A DNA stretch of 64,000 nucleotides from Wenzhouxiangella sp. XN24 (GCF_011064545.1 NZ_JAAMFG010000034.1:1-64000); one strand, 5' to 3'; shown: positions 9,521 through 19,154, numbered from the stretch's first letter. Made by a program: numbers and translations. The notes: generated by a model from the sequence alone, not told the origin.

Positions 9521-12500
9521 TCAGTGGTGCCGTGTATTGAAAAGCATGCTTGCGCCGAGGGTCAGCTCGATGCGGCGAATCTTGCCGCCGTGGCGGAAAA
9601 GCGCGGCGCTGTCCTCCGCCGTCAAGCTGAGTTGCTCCAGGCGTTGTTCACTGCCGTCGTTCCTGGTGATGGTCAGTGCAGGCGAGTTCACGGCGCCCAG
9701 GCGGTAGATGACGGGCACCTGGCACCAGGTGAAGGCGAGGGCGCCGGCCGGCACCTCGATATGCTGCCAGCGGCTCTCGGTGTCCAGGTAGCGGAAATCC
9801 CTCGACTGGCCGTTGAATTCCTGCCGACGCAGCAGCGCCGGTTCGAAGCGCGCCAGGCCGTCCGCCACGCGCAGGCCAAGCTCACCGAAGCGCGTGATGA
9901 TCTCTTCCTTGACCTGGCCGGTCATGCCAGGCTGCCGCGCGCCCGCGTGCCCCGGCGTGTGGGAGTAAGGATCAGTGGGAAAGGCGCCGTACTCGGCAGG
10001 GGTCTTGTTGAAGCCGATGCCCTCCCGGATCCGGTAATAAAGATCCCCAAGGCGCTGCTGCACTTCGGCGTCAGCGTCGTGGTCGAGAGCTGCGAAAAAA
10101 TTCTCCTGCGCCGCCAGCAGCAGCTTGGACACCATGTGCCAGTAGATCGAGCCAAGGCCCTCGAAGCCGAACATGGTCCCGGAACGGCCGGTGAAAGCCT
10201 TGTGATGAAACACCGACTCATAGAGCGCGACCAGGGCGGGGCGTGCGGCCTCCAGTTCTGTGCCGTACTCGGCAACGAGCAGGTCAACCTCCGCATGGAG
10301 ATCGCTCACGTTCCTGAATTCCGAGCTGAAGCGATAACAGCCCTCGGCGTCGCGCGCCACGATACGCTCATCGCCCTTGTCGAACATCCGGCGCAGCATC
10401 GGAATCGCTTCGGCTTCGGCGGCGCTGATGCGGTTCTTTTCCAGAAAAGATGGCAGCTTGCGGTCCGGGTAGAGCATGAAACTGTGCTGGTCGGGGCGGT
10501 AGAGGCTGCTGCCGAAGAGGGACTCCAGCAGCGTCGCCGCCTCCGCAGCGGGAATTGCGCCTGAGCTGAGCGCTGCCACCTGGCCCTCGAGCATCGGGTA
10601 AAGGCTTTCGGTCTCTGCAGCGCCGTCGCGCAAGTCCATGAGGTTGTAAGCATTGAACAGGCCGTCTTCGCGGCGGTTGGCCTCGACGCCGTGGTCGATC
10701 ACTGCGAGCGCATCCTCCAGCATGAGGCGGATCTCGCTCGCCGGCTGCTCGATTTGGCCCGAAAAACCCTCGAGCCCGTACACGGCATCCCGATAGCGAC
10801 TCGCAGCCTGCCCGAGTTCGGCCAGCGCCCGGTAGCGCAGTTCGGCGCTGGCGCGACCGGGCTGCAGCTGCGCGCGAAGACCGTGCAGGGCGGACGCCGT
10901 GTCCGTGAGCCACTGCTTCACCTCGGCGGATAGCGTGAATGAGCCGTCCTCCGTCGCGAGCAGCCGGGAGAGGAAACGCACGTAGCGACGCATGTAGCAG
11001 AGGGTCACCACCGACAATCCGTGACCGACCAGCGCGTTGTTGGCGTCATTCCACTCCGGCCGCTGGGTGTTCAGCCAGATTCCGCCGTCCACGACCAGGT
11101 TGCCGAGCTTGCACAGCAATGTCACGAGCAGCTTTTCCAGCAGGTTCACCAGCCGAACCTGGCCGTCGGAGCCGAGCACCAGCTTGCCGTCGGCGCCGAG
11201 CGTGGCGACGCGATGCTCGATCCTTTGCGCCAGGTCCTCGTCATACAGCACGGTGGCCTTGGGGTCTTCGAGCAAGGCTTCGAAGGGCTTGATCCGATAA
11301 GGAACGTTGGCGTAGCAGAATCGGGGCGCGCGCAGCATGCCGGGCAACCACTCCGGATAAAACTGGCTGGAGAGTTCCAGCAGCTTCTGGAGATAGATGA
11401 CCTGGTGGTCGCCCCAGTAACCGATATAGCTCCAGGGATCGGCGGGGTCCTCGACCTCCCAGTCGATCCCTTCCTTGGTGATGCGGTAGGGGTTGTAGCC
11501 GTCCATCGTCGAGGCATTGACGAACTTGGCGATCATGCTGCCGATGAACCCGGGGAAGCTGAGCGCCAGGGCTTCCCAGTTCTGGAAGATGTCGCGCCAG
11601 TTACCCTCGTAGGACAGCAGTGCATTGCCGTAATCGTCCTTGAGCCGGATGGCGAACTGGTTCCATGGCCGGCTGGGGTCGCCATGCCGGCGGCCGAATG
11701 TCAGGGGCAGGTATTCGCCGGCAAGGCGCAGCAATTGCGGGTCCCCGCAAGCCTCCACCCGCGCCAGCAGCTCCTCCACGCCCAGCTCCGGCGGCAGCCC
11801 TTCGAGCAGCTCCCGGTGGCGTGCGTGGACCTCCCGGTTGAAGTGCCGGAGGGTGCGGGAGAAGTCGCTCGAACGAACCGTGTACTGGTCGAAGAAGATG
11901 CCGCCGCGCAGAACGTTGAACAGCACGTTCGCATAGTGGTGCACCGAGACCGCTTCCTCCGCGGTGGCCTGGAACCCGTCTCCGCTCGCCAGGATCCTTG
12001 CCAGCTTGTCGCTGCCTTCCTCGACAGAGCGGGTGATGGCGTCGCCGATCTCGGCCTTTTCCCGCAAGGCCCGCCGGAGCGCGACGACATCCTTCTGCGT
12101 CTTCGCGGTGTCGGCCACGATGCGCCAGCGTTGCACTTCGCCGTCGCGCAACTGGAGCGGGACGCCGACAAGATATGCGCCGCGGATGCCGCGCTTGTGA
12201 GGCTCCGGCTGCAGTTCAAGGCCCGCACGGAAAGCGTCGATCTGCACGGAGGAGATCAGTATCGTGGGATCCTGGAGGCCAAGGTTGAATACCGTCGTGG
12301 CTTTCAGCGACTCGGCAGGCTCGGCACGGTCCGTGATGGCGGAGTAGAGGGTCATGATGGCGAGCCCGGTGGACTCGTCCAGTTCGTTCCACTTGTAGGC
12401 ATCCACCAGGTTGCTGACGTTGGTTTGGGTGAACAGCGGTGTGCCCGCGGGCAAGATGTTCTGCACGCCGTCGAGCAGGTCGATGCGCAGCGTCCGTGCT

Positions 12501-12979
12501 CCCAGGTTCTCCAGCTCGCAGCTTCTTACGAAGCCATAGTCGCGGCTGGTCATCCAGGTGTATCGAAACGCCAGCTGGAGGTCATGATTGACCTCTTCGA
12601 AACACAACTTGTTGCCCAGGGTGTTCTTGAAGATGTTCCGCGTGACCGGGTGCCGGCCGGCCTGCTCGCGGTTGAAGGGTTCCCAGAGCTCGAAACCGTG
12701 CTCCCCGTAGACGCGCAACAAGGTGCGACTGCCGGTGTGCGTGATGCTCTCGTGAATCTTGTCGACGGTGACGTACGGAAACAGGGCGTTCGCGGGAGAC
12801 ACGCGACCCGCGGTAAGGCCGCCCGTGGATGACGCGAACAGCCAGTGGTCATCGCTGGAAACAACGCTGACGAAGAACGGCTGCATCTTGTCGACGTGCC
12901 GAATTGCGTAATAGCGTTCGCCGGCGATATCCACGAATTCGCCGCGGACCCGTTGGCCGTTTTCTGCATGGTCAAACAT
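9521..12979 (-). CDS. Beta-1,3-oligoglucan phosphorylase, GH149/GH94-like
   Basis: A large soluble protein (1152 residues from 12979) with the layout of inverting disaccharide/oligosaccharide phosphorylases: an N-terminal beta-sandwich and a central (alpha/alpha)6 barrel. The likely catalytic acid is Asp645 in PEWNDANNAL, the WND motif that carries the catalytic Asp in GH94. NWRDIFQNWEAL and HSFMLYPDRKLPSF are other family-like segments. Length well above GH94 (about 800) fits GH149, whose known members phosphorolyse beta-1,3-glucan oligosaccharides to glucose-1-phosphate. GH161 is a possible alternative. There is no signal peptide. The frame is open to 13018, but the -10 box and operator lie at 12987-13014, so ATG 12979 is preferred. 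That leaves little or no leader and no visible ribosome-binding site. It is the first gene of the operon that also holds two GH17 genes and lacI. Confidence 0.85.
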   Translation of the reverse strand: MFDHAENGQRVRGEFVDIAGERYYAIRHVDKMQPFFVSVVSSDDHWLFASSTGGLTAGRVSPANALFPYVTVDKIHESITHTGSRTLLRVYGEHGFELWEPFNREQAGRHPVTRNIFKNTLGNKLCFEEVNHDLQLAFRYTWMTSRDYGFVRSCELENLGARTLRIDLLDGVQNILPAGTPLFTQTNVSNLVDAYKWNELDESTGLAIMTLYSAITDRAEPAESLKATTVFNLGLQDPTILISSVQIDAFRAGLELQPEPHKRGIRGAYLVGVPLQLRDGEVQRWRIVADTAKTQKDVVALRRALREKAEIGDAITRSVEEGSDKLARILASGDGFQATAEEAVSVHHYANVLFNVLRGGIFFDQYTVRSSDFSRTLRHFNREVHARHRELLEGLPPELGVEELLARVEACGDPQLLRLAGEYLPLTFGRRHGDPSRPWNQFAIRLKDDYGNALLSYEGNWRDIFQNWEALALSFPGFIGSMIAKFVNASTMDGYNPYRITKEGIDWEVEDPADPWSYIGYWGDHQVIYLQKLLELSSQFYPEWLPGMLRAPRFCYANVPYRIKPFEALLEDPKATVLYDEDLAQRIEHRVATLGADGKLVLGSDGQVRLVNLLEKLLVTLLCKLGNLVVDGGIWLNTQRPEWNDANNALVGHGLSVVTLCYMRRYVRFLSRLLATEDGSFTLSAEVKQWLTDTASALHGLRAQLQPGRASAELRYRALAELGQAASRYRDAVYGLEGFSGQIEQPASEIRLMLEDALAVIDHGVEANRREDGLFNAYNLMDLRDGAAETESLYPMLEGQVAALSSGAIPAAEAATLLESLFGSSLYRPDQHSFMLYPDRKLPSFLEKNRISAAEAEAIPMLRRMFDKGDERIVARDAEGCYRFSSEFRNVSDLHAEVDLLVAEYGTELEAARPALVALYESVFHHKAFTGRSGTMFGFEGLGSIYWHMVSKLLLAAQENFFAALDHDADAEVQQRLGDLYYRIREGIGFNKTPAEYGAFPTDPYSHTPGHAGARQPGMTGQVKEEIITRFGELGLRVADGLARFEPALLRRQEFNGQSRDFRYLDTESRWQHIEVPAGALAFTWCQVPVIYRLGAVNSPALTITRNDGSEQRLEQLSLTAEDSAALFRHGGKIRRIELTLGASMLFNTRHH

Positions 12980-12986
12980 GCGCGCC

Positions 12987-13012
12987 ATTCTAGTCAAAGT
13001 TGACAGCGCTGT
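12987..13012 (-). promoter_or_regulatory. Probable promoter of the phosphorylase-GH17-lacI operon
   Basis: Read on the minus strand, CTGACA lies in the palindromic operator, and 17 nt downstream is TAGAAT (12992-12987), a five-of-six match to the sigma-70 -10 box. The start point would fall near 12980, almost at the ATG at 12979, so the message may be leaderless. Not tested experimentally. Confidence 0.5.
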
Positions 13013-13014
13013 CA
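13001..13014. promoter_or_regulatory. LacI-type operator palindrome, copy 1
   Basis: TGACAGCGCTGTCA is a perfect 14-bp palindrome with the central CG common to LacI-family operators. With the preceding T it supplies TTGACA on the plus strand (followed after 17 nt by TAAACC) and CTGACA on the minus strand. It could therefore serve divergent promoters for the malectin gene and the phosphorylase operon, and a bound repressor would cover both -35 boxes. The same sequence recurs upstream of zwf. Confidence 0.7.
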
Positions 13015-13139
13015 GCACTAGGTAAACCGTTGCGAAGGGGACCGGTCACGAACGCGCGCACCAGCGGCCCGCGGCGGACCGGACAGGGTCACTCGTGCTG
13101 CAATCGCAGCATCATCATGTTCTTAGGCGCAGTGCAACA

Positions 13140-13613
13140 ATGAACCCGAAATCTGCAGCTATTCTCGCCATGACGGCATCCGTTGTATTCACCCTCAAGG
13201 GAGGCCTGGCCCAGGCAGATGAACGCCCGATGGTATGGGCCGTCAACGTCGGCGGCCCGGCCTACCAGGCGACGGACGGTACGGCTTACGAGGCCGAGTC
13301 CTCGCTCAGCGGAGGAATAACGGGCACGCTCGATCACGTCAAAGGCTCCCAGGACCCCGTCCTTTACGAGACGTTCCGCGAAGGCGCGCTGCGGGTTGAG
13401 AGGCCTGTGCCGAACGGTCGTTACGACATCACCTTCCATTTTGCCGAACACGAGCCGATCGGCGGGGGCGAGCGCGTGTTCGATGTGCTGGTCGAGGACC
13501 GGGTCGTGATCCGGGCGCTGGACGTCATGCGCAGCCGCGACGGCATCGATGACGACATCTTCCCGCAGCGAATGCTCGTGGATTACGTGCGCGTGTATCG
13601 CCTCGAGCCGTAG
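13140..13613 (+). CDS. Exported malectin-domain protein
   Basis: A 158-residue product with a signal peptide (residues 1 to about 26, cleavage near LAQA) followed by one malectin-like fold: VWAVNVGGPAY, GTAYEAE, YDITFHFAE, RVFDVLVED and a closing VDYVRVYRL. Malectin folds bind glucose disaccharides or oligosaccharides, so this is probably a periplasmic or secreted glucan-binding protein. The ATG at 13140 starts the signal peptide; the frame extends to 13095 without one. It is divergent from the phosphorylase operon with the operator palindrome between them, and its stop lies 17 nt from the convergent eda stop. Confidence 0.75.
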   Translation: MNPKSAAILAMTASVVFTLKGGLAQADERPMVWAVNVGGPAYQATDGTAYEAESSLSGGITGTLDHVKGSQDPVLYETFREGALRVERPVPNGRYDITFHFAEHEPIGGGERVFDVLVEDRVVIRALDVMRSRDGIDDDIFPQRMLVDYVRVYRLEP

Positions 13614-13629
13614 CGCGTCGGGCGCGGAC

Positions 13630-14289
13630 TCAAGGCGCCGTGCGCAGCCGGCTGGCGTGCTCGGCGAGCGACCTGATGCGGGGCCAGTCGCCAGCGCGCA
13701 CGGCGTCCGCCGGCACCATCCAGGACCCGCCGACCGTCACCACGTTGCCGAGGGCCAGGTAGGCGGGCGCGCGGACTGCGTCGATGCCGCCCGTCGGGCA
13801 GAAGCGGACATCGGGAAACGGACCTGAAAAGGCCTTGAGTGCGGCGACTCCGCCCGCGGCCTCGGCCGGGAAAAACTTGAAACGACGATGGCCCGCCGCG
13901 ATGCCGTGCAGCAGCTCGGTGGCCGTCGCGATCGCGGGAATGAAGGGTATCGCGCTTTCCGCCCCGGCGACGTACAAGGCTTCGCTGGCGCCGGGGGAGA
14001 TCGCGAACATCGCCCCGGCTTGTGCGGCTGATTGCAGCCCCGCGGGGTCGAGTATCGTGCCGGCGCCGACGATCGCGGTCGGAACCTCCTCGCGAATAAG
14101 GGCGATCGCCTCCAGAGCGGCGTCGCTGCGCAACGTCACCTCGAGGACGGGCAGGCCGCCGTCCACGAGCGCGCGTGCCAGCGGAACTGCATCGTCCAGA
14201 CGTTCGATCGTCAGCACCGGCAAGACCGGAGCTCGTTGCAGAATGGCGTCGACCGCGGCTGCACGACTTGTCGGATCCCACTTGTTCAT
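13630..14289 (-). CDS. eda: 2-dehydro-3-deoxy-6-phosphogluconate (KDPG) aldolase
   Basis: Cleaves KDPG to pyruvate and glyceraldehyde-3-phosphate, the last step of the Entner-Doudoroff pathway. The 219-residue protein shows the class I aldolase signatures: VLEVTLRS with Glu50, the Schiff-base Lys138 in FKFFPAEAAGG, and FCPTGGID. ATG 14289 is chosen because GAGGA lies about 6 nt upstream; the open frame goes back to 14310. It is the last gene of zwf-pgl-edd-eda, 65 nt after edd. Some members also cleave 4-hydroxy-2-oxoglutarate. Confidence 0.96.
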   Translation of the reverse strand: MNKWDPTSRAAAVDAILQRAPVLPVLTIERLDDAVPLARALVDGGLPVLEVTLRSDAALEAIALIREEVPTAIVGAGTILDPAGLQSAAQAGAMFAISPGASEALYVAGAESAIPFIPAIATATELLHGIAAGHRRFKFFPAEAAGGVAALKAFSGPFPDVRFCPTGGIDAVRAPAYLALGNVVTVGGSWMVPADAVRAGDWPRIRSLAEHASRLRTAP

Positions 14290-14354
14290 TGCGCTTCCTC
14301 GTCTGGGCAAACCGTGCGTTCGTGCCGCCGATATCGGCGACCAGCGCCCGCGTA

Positions 14355-16178
14355 CTAGTCTCCGTCGAACAACGCGCAGGCGCCTTGTTCCGCGCTGCCG
14401 GCGCCTCTGCGCATCAAGCCGAACATCTCTCGCCCGTAACCGACGTGATGCGTCTCCAGTTCCAGCGGGGCGGGCGTTCGCGCGGCCAGCGTGGCTGGCT
14501 CGACATCGACATCGAGTCGCCCTTGCTCGGCATCGATCGAGATCGGGTCGCCGTCGACCACGCGGCCGATGGCGCCATCCGCTACGGCTTCGGGCACGAC
14601 GTGGATCGCCGCCAGCACCGTGCCGGACGCGCCGGACATGCGGCCATCGGTCAGCAGTGCGACGCGCTGGCCACGGTCCTGCAGCAACGACAGGACAGGC
14701 GTGAGCTTGTGCAACTCCGGCATGCCGTTTGCGCGCGGGCCCTGGCCGCGTATGACTGCGACGAAATCACCTGTGAGCGTGTCATCCCGGAATGCGTCCA
14801 GCAGGGCGTCCTGGGAATCGAAGACGCGGGCCGGCGCCTGGATGGCGCGGTGCTCCGGCGCCACCGCCGAGATCTTGACCACCGCCCGGCCGAGATTGCC
14901 CTGCAAGAGGCGGATTCCGCCCTCGGGCGCAAAAGGACTTGCGGCAGTTCGCAGCACGTCGATGTCGAGAGACGCTGTCGGCGGCTCCCGCCAGCAGAGC
15001 TGTGCACCGTCGAGCCAGGGCTCGCGCGCCTGCGCATACAAGTCGCCACCGTGCACGCAGGCAATATCCGGATGGAGCAATCCGGCACCCAGCAGTTCCC
15101 GGATCAGCAACCCGAATCCCCCGGCCGCATGGAAGTGATTCACGTCCGCGCTGCCATTGGGGTAGATCCGCGTCAGCAGCGGGGTCACGCGGGAGAGCTC
15201 GTCGAGATCGCTCCAGTCGATCACCAGTCCGGCGGCGCGGGCGATCGCGACGAGATGGATGGCGTGGTTGGTGGATCCTCCCGTCGCGGCCAGGCCGACC
15301 ATGGCGTTGACGATCGCCTTCTCATCGATGGTCCGGCCGATGGGCGTGTAGCAATCGCCGAGGGCGGTGATCGTGCACGCGCGTTCTGCGGCGGCCGCCG
15401 TGAGAGCGTCACGCAGAGGCGTGTTTGGGTTGACGAAGGCCGTACCGGGCATGTGCAGGCCCATGACCTCCATCAACATCTGGTTCGAGTTGGCGGTGCC
15501 GTAGAAGGTGCAGGTGCCGGGACCATGGTACGACTGGGACTCGGCTTCCAGCAGTTCTTCCCGGCTGGCCTTGCCCTCGGCATAAAGCTTGCGGATGCGT
15601 GCCTTCTCGCGGTTGGGGATGCCGGAAGGCATCGGCCCGGCCGGAATCATGATGACCGGGAGATGACCGAAGCTGAGCGCGCCGATCAGCAGGCCAGGGA
15701 CGATCTTGTCGCAGACGCCCAGCATTACGGCGGCGTCGAACATGTCATGTGAAAGGGCCACGGCGGTGGCCAGCGCGATGGTGTCGCGGGAAAACAGCGA
15801 CAGCTCCATGCCGGGCCGACCCTGGGTGACGCCGTCGCACATCGCGGGTACGCCCCCCGCAACCTGGGCGGTGCAGCCGGCCTGGCGTGCGGCCAGCTTG
15901 ATCAGCGCGGGATAGCGCTCGAGCGGCTGATGCGCAGAGAGCATGTCGTTGAAGGCAGTCACGATGCCGAGGTTGGGCCGTTGCAGCCCGCGCAGCACCG
16001 GCTTGTCGCCGGCGGAGGCCGCGAAGCCGTGTGCGAGGTTGCCACAACTGATGTTGCCGCGTGCCGGGCCCTGGCTGCGCGCCCGGTCGATCTTCGCCAG
16101 GTAAGCATTGCGCTTGGGATGGCTGCGGATCCGGATCCGTTCCGTGACGGCTTCGATGACGGGATGAATCGGCATCAT
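14355..16178 (-). CDS. edd: 6-phosphogluconate dehydratase
   Basis: Dehydrates 6-phosphogluconate to KDPG in the Entner-Doudoroff pathway. The 607-residue length is normal for Edd. Family motifs are present: [36 protein letters not shown] and [11 protein letters not shown], with the cysteines that hold the iron-sulfur cluster. Edd rather than IlvD is indicated by the order with zwf, pgl and eda. It overlaps pgl by 4 nt (ATGA), so translation is probably coupled. Confidence 0.96.
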   Translation of the reverse strand: MMPIHPVIEAVTERIRIRSHPKRNAYLAKIDRARSQGPARGNISCGNLAHGFAASAGDKPVLRGLQRPNLGIVTAFNDMLSAHQPLERYPALIKLAARQAGCTAQVAGGVPAMCDGVTQGRPGMELSLFSRDTIALATAVALSHDMFDAAVMLGVCDKIVPGLLIGALSFGHLPVIMIPAGPMPSGIPNREKARIRKLYAEGKASREELLEAESQSYHGPGTCTFYGTANSNQMLMEVMGLHMPGTAFVNPNTPLRDALTAAAAERACTITALGDCYTPIGRTIDEKAIVNAMVGLAATGGSTNHAIHLVAIARAAGLVIDWSDLDELSRVTPLLTRIYPNGSADVNHFHAAGGFGLLIRELLGAGLLHPDIACVHGGDLYAQAREPWLDGAQLCWREPPTASLDIDVLRTAASPFAPEGGIRLLQGNLGRAVVKISAVAPEHRAIQAPARVFDSQDALLDAFRDDTLTGDFVAVIRGQGPRANGMPELHKLTPVLSLLQDRGQRVALLTDGRMSGASGTVLAAIHVVPEAVADGAIGRVVDGDPISIDAEQGRLDVDVEPATLAARTPAPLELETHHVGYGREMFGLMRRGAGSAEQGACALFDGD

Positions 16179-16897
16179 GGACTCCAGTGGATTTCGATTG
16201 GCACCGTAGCGCGCCGCAACAGAGTCGCGACCGGCAGGTCCGGCCCGTTGCGCTGCGACTGGGCCTGGTCGAGAACGGCGCGCTTGGCGTCGCCGGTGGC
16301 GACGAGAAAGAGCCGCTTCGTACGCATCAGTCGGGCCAGGGTGAGCGACACCCGGGGATAGGGGGCTTCCGGCGGCAGCGGGACCGGGTTCACCACCAGG
16401 GCGGATCGGCGACTGGCCGGATCCAGGCCGGCGGCCAGCTCTGCGGCGCCTGGGAACAGCGAGGCGAAATGGCCATCGGCCCCGATGCCGAGCAGAACGG
16501 CATCGAAAGGCTCGCTGACCGCGCCCATCGTGGTCTCGCCCTGTTCGGCATTGGCGTCGGCGTCGGGTCCCACGGCTGCCGGGACCAGTTCGAGCACGTG
16601 CACGCCGGCAGCCGCGCCGAAGGCGTTACGCACTTCGCGGCTGTTACGCGCGGGGTGACCCGCCGGCACCCAACGCTCATCAGTCGCGACCAGGGATACT
16701 CTCGACCAGTCCAGCCGGGCCTCTGCGAGGCAGCGATAGATCGGAAAAGGCGTGCGCCCGCCGGCCAGGGCCAGCACGGCTTTGCCGCTCGAGTCGAGCG
16801 CTTCACGAACCAGGGCCTCGAACTGCCCTGCGACCCGGGTCGCAAGCGTCTCGGCGTCGGCATGGCTCGATTCCGTCCAGCTCACGTCGAGATTCAC
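16175..16897 (-). CDS. pgl: 6-phosphogluconolactonase (DevB/Pgl type)
   Basis: Hydrolyses 6-phosphogluconolactone to 6-phosphogluconate. The 240-residue protein is of normal length and has the family segments [42 protein letters not shown] and [10 protein letters not shown], including the GxGxDGHxxSLFP signature. It overlaps zwf and edd by 4 nt each, so all three should be made together. Confidence 0.96.
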   Translation of the reverse strand: MNLDVSWTESSHADAETLATRVAGQFEALVREALDSSGKAVLALAGGRTPFPIYRCLAEARLDWSRVSLVATDERWVPAGHPARNSREVRNAFGAAAGVHVLELVPAAVGPDADANAEQGETTMGAVSEPFDAVLLGIGADGHFASLFPGAAELAAGLDPASRRSALVVNPVPLPPEAPYPRVSLTLARLMRTKRLFLVATGDAKRAVLDQAQSQRNGPDLPVATLLRRATVPIEIHWSP

Positions 16898-18357
16898 TCG
16901 CGCCAGCTGTGACCGTAGCGCTCGGTCAGCGTCACGGCGCTGCTGGGCCCCCAGGTGCCGGCCTGGTAGCGTTTCGGGCCATGTTCGTTGTTCCGCCAGC
17001 CCGACAGGATCTCGTCCACCCAGTGCCAGGCGGTTTCCACCTCGTCACGGCGGACGAACAAGGTGCTGTTGCCTTCGATGGCATCGATATACAGGCGTTC
17101 ATAGGCGCCGCGCCGGCGCACGTCTTCGAAGGCGTCATCGAGATCCAGGTCCAGGGCCACCTGGGACAAGCGCAGCCCGCCGCGGTCGAGACCCGGCGCC
17201 TTGTTCATGAGGTGCAGGGAGATGTGTTCTTCTGGCTGCAGGTGGATCACGAGGGCATTCGGCTCCACTCGCGCTCCCCCGTTGGCGAAGATCGAATGCG
17301 GGACGGCGCGGAACTGGAGGCAGATCTCGCTGCAACGTCGCGCCATGCGCTTGCCGGTGCGCAGGTAAAAAGGCACGCCCGACCAGCGCCAGTTGTCGAT
17401 ATGGGCCCGCAGGCCGACGAAGGTCTCGGTGCGGCTGGGTGCGCCGAGTTCCTCTATGTAACCGGGCACGGCCACGCTGTCCACGGCTCCCGCGCTGTAC
17501 TGGCCGGACACGCTGTGGGTGGCGATGTCGGCGCCCTGGATGGGCCGCAGTGAGCGCAGGACCTTGATTTTTTCGTTACGCACCGCGCTCGGGTCGAATC
17601 GCGAGGGCGGTTCCATCGCGGTGAGGCACAACAACTGGAGCAGGTGGTTCTGCACCATGTCGCGCATGGCGCCGGACTCGTCGTAATAACCGGCACGACC
17701 CTCGACTCCGACGGTCTCGGCCACGGTGATCTGCACCTGCTCGATATGCCTGGCGTTCCACAGGGGTTCGAACAGCGCATTGCCGAATCGCAGGGCCAGC
17801 AGGTTCTGCACGCCTTCCTTGCCGAGGTAATGGTCTACTCGGTAGATGCGGCCTTCGTCGAAGGTCGTGGCGACGGCATCGTTGATGCCGACGGAGCTGG
17901 CGAAGTCGTGTCCGATCGGTTTTTCCATCATCACCCGCGTGCCCGGGCCAGTCAGTCCGGCCGCGCCGAGTGCGGCGCACACGTGGCCGTACCAGCGCGG
18001 GGCCGTCGACAGGTGAAACAGCACCTCGCCGGTGCGCCGCTCGGTCACAAGGCGGGTCAAGCGGTTTATCGACTCCTGGTCCTCAAGATCGACCGGAAGA
18101 TAGTCGACCCGGGCGAGCAGGCGTTGCACGCTGTCCTCGCTTCGATCCTGGGGCGGGGTTCTTCGCGTGATCGATTCGGCAACCTGGGCGTGAAAAGCCT
18201 CGCGATCGAGGTTGCTGCGAGCGCAGCAGAGAATCTGCAGCGATTCCGGGAGCAGGCCGTCACGCTCGAGGCTGTGCAGCGAAGGCAACAGCATCCGCTG
18301 CCCCAGGTCGCCCGTGGCGCCGAATATGACCAGCAGCGAAGCCGCCTGGGAATTCAA
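16894..18357 (-). CDS. zwf: Glucose-6-phosphate 1-dehydrogenase
   Basis: Oxidises glucose-6-phosphate to 6-phosphogluconolactone with NAD(P)+. The 487-residue protein has the nucleotide-binding GATGDLGQR (residues 13-21) and the active-site motif RVDHYLGK (173-180), plus EKPIGHDFASS and RTGKRM. It is the first gene of the Entner-Doudoroff operon. A palindrome identical to that in front of the glucan phosphorylase operon lies 59 nt upstream, so the whole operon is probably under the nearby LacI protein. This suits glucose-1-phosphate released by phosphorolysis entering the pathway. Confidence 0.96.
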   Translation of the reverse strand: MNSQAASLLVIFGATGDLGQRMLLPSLHSLERDGLLPESLQILCCARSNLDREAFHAQVAESITRRTPPQDRSEDSVQRLLARVDYLPVDLEDQESINRLTRLVTERRTGEVLFHLSTAPRWYGHVCAALGAAGLTGPGTRVMMEKPIGHDFASSVGINDAVATTFDEGRIYRVDHYLGKEGVQNLLALRFGNALFEPLWNARHIEQVQITVAETVGVEGRAGYYDESGAMRDMVQNHLLQLLCLTAMEPPSRFDPSAVRNEKIKVLRSLRPIQGADIATHSVSGQYSAGAVDSVAVPGYIEELGAPSRTETFVGLRAHIDNWRWSGVPFYLRTGKRMARRCSEICLQFRAVPHSIFANGGARVEPNALVIHLQPEEHISLHLMNKAPGLDRGGLRLSQVALDLDLDDAFEDVRRRGAYERLYIDAIEGNSTLFVRRDEVETAWHWVDEILSGWRNNEHGPKRYQAGTWGPSSAVTLTERYGHSWRE

Positions 18358-18415
18358 TGCGCTACTCCGCGCACATCGTTGTGTAATGCGTCATGGTTGA
18401 GCATGCTCGACGAAG

Positions 18416-18431
18416 TTGACAGCGCTGTCAA
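18416..18431. promoter_or_regulatory. LacI-type operator palindrome, copy 2 (zwf)
   Basis: TTGACAGCGCTGTCAA is a perfect 16-bp palindrome whose inner 14 bp equal the site at 13001-13014. It carries TTGACA on both strands: towards zwf it is followed 17 nt later by GAGCAT, towards the DUF305 gene by ATACAT. A repressor bound here would block the -35 region of zwf. The rest of 18358-18568 shows no gene. Confidence 0.7.
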
Positions 18432-18568
18432 TCGGGCGATACATGTGGCGCGCGCCGCGTTGTCCTGACTGCGCCCTGCCTCGGCCTGCCTATACTTGAT
18501 GCAAAGGCAGGCCGACCGTCTTCCGCACGGCCGATGCCTGCGGTCCGGTCATTCAGAAGGAAGCATCC

Positions 18569-19015
18569 ATGAAATCTTACCTGCGATTCGCCGCGATGAT
18601 CGCCACCTCGACCGTCGTGATGTTCGGCCTCATGTACTTGAACACTTACGAGTTCGGGCACCTCTTTTTCAGCGAGACCCGCCTGTACATGGCCCTGTTG
18701 ATGGGTGCATCCATGGCGATCGTCATGCTGAGCTTCATGTGGAACATGTATTCGGATCGTCGCGTGAACATTGCCATCTACGTGCTGGGCGCCGTGGTAT
18801 TCGCGGCATCTTTATGGCTCGTGCGGAGCCAGGCTACGGTGGACGAGGTGTCGTACATGCGGGCCATGATTCCGCACCACTCGATTGCAATCCTGACCAG
18901 TGAACGCGCCACCATCGAGGATCCGCGGGTGCGGGAACTCGCGGACGAGATCATCGCAGCGCAGCGCCGCGAGATCGAGGAGATGGAAATGCTGATCGAC
19001 GACCTGGATCGCTAG
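18569..19015 (+). CDS. DUF305-domain membrane protein
   Basis: The 148-residue product has three hydrophobic segments (about residues 7-24, 38-58 and 66-86) and a soluble C-terminal part with the DUF305 hallmark MRAMIPHHSIAIL (His103-His104). It ends in a helical ELADEIIAAQRREIEEM. DUF305 proteins are ferritin-like helical proteins often linked to copper handling, but their biochemical role is not settled. GAAGGA sits about 7 nt upstream of the ATG. It stands alone between zwf and the hydrolase-OsmC gene. Confidence 0.82.
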   Translation: MKSYLRFAAMIATSTVVMFGLMYLNTYEFGHLFFSETRLYMALLMGASMAIVMLSFMWNMYSDRRVNIAIYVLGAVVFAASLWLVRSQATVDEVSYMRAMIPHHSIAILTSERATIEDPRVRELADEIIAAQRREIEEMEMLIDDLDR

Positions 19016-19154
19016 GGATCCGAGTCCCGAGACGCAACCGATTTTGATGGCCGTGTGCCCGTCCCCGTGAAATCGCGTGTCGCGGCCCGTAAGCTTTCGG
19101 CATGCAGCCGGGTCTTACAGGTAGCGGCATACGAAACACGCGGAGGGGAAATTG

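Noticed and set aside
11021-12832. 603-codon plus-strand open frame inside the phosphorylase gene
   Set aside because: Antisense shadow of the phosphorylase coding frame, with no protein-like motifs.
14175-15752. 525-codon plus-strand open frame
   Set aside because: Antisense shadow of eda and edd.
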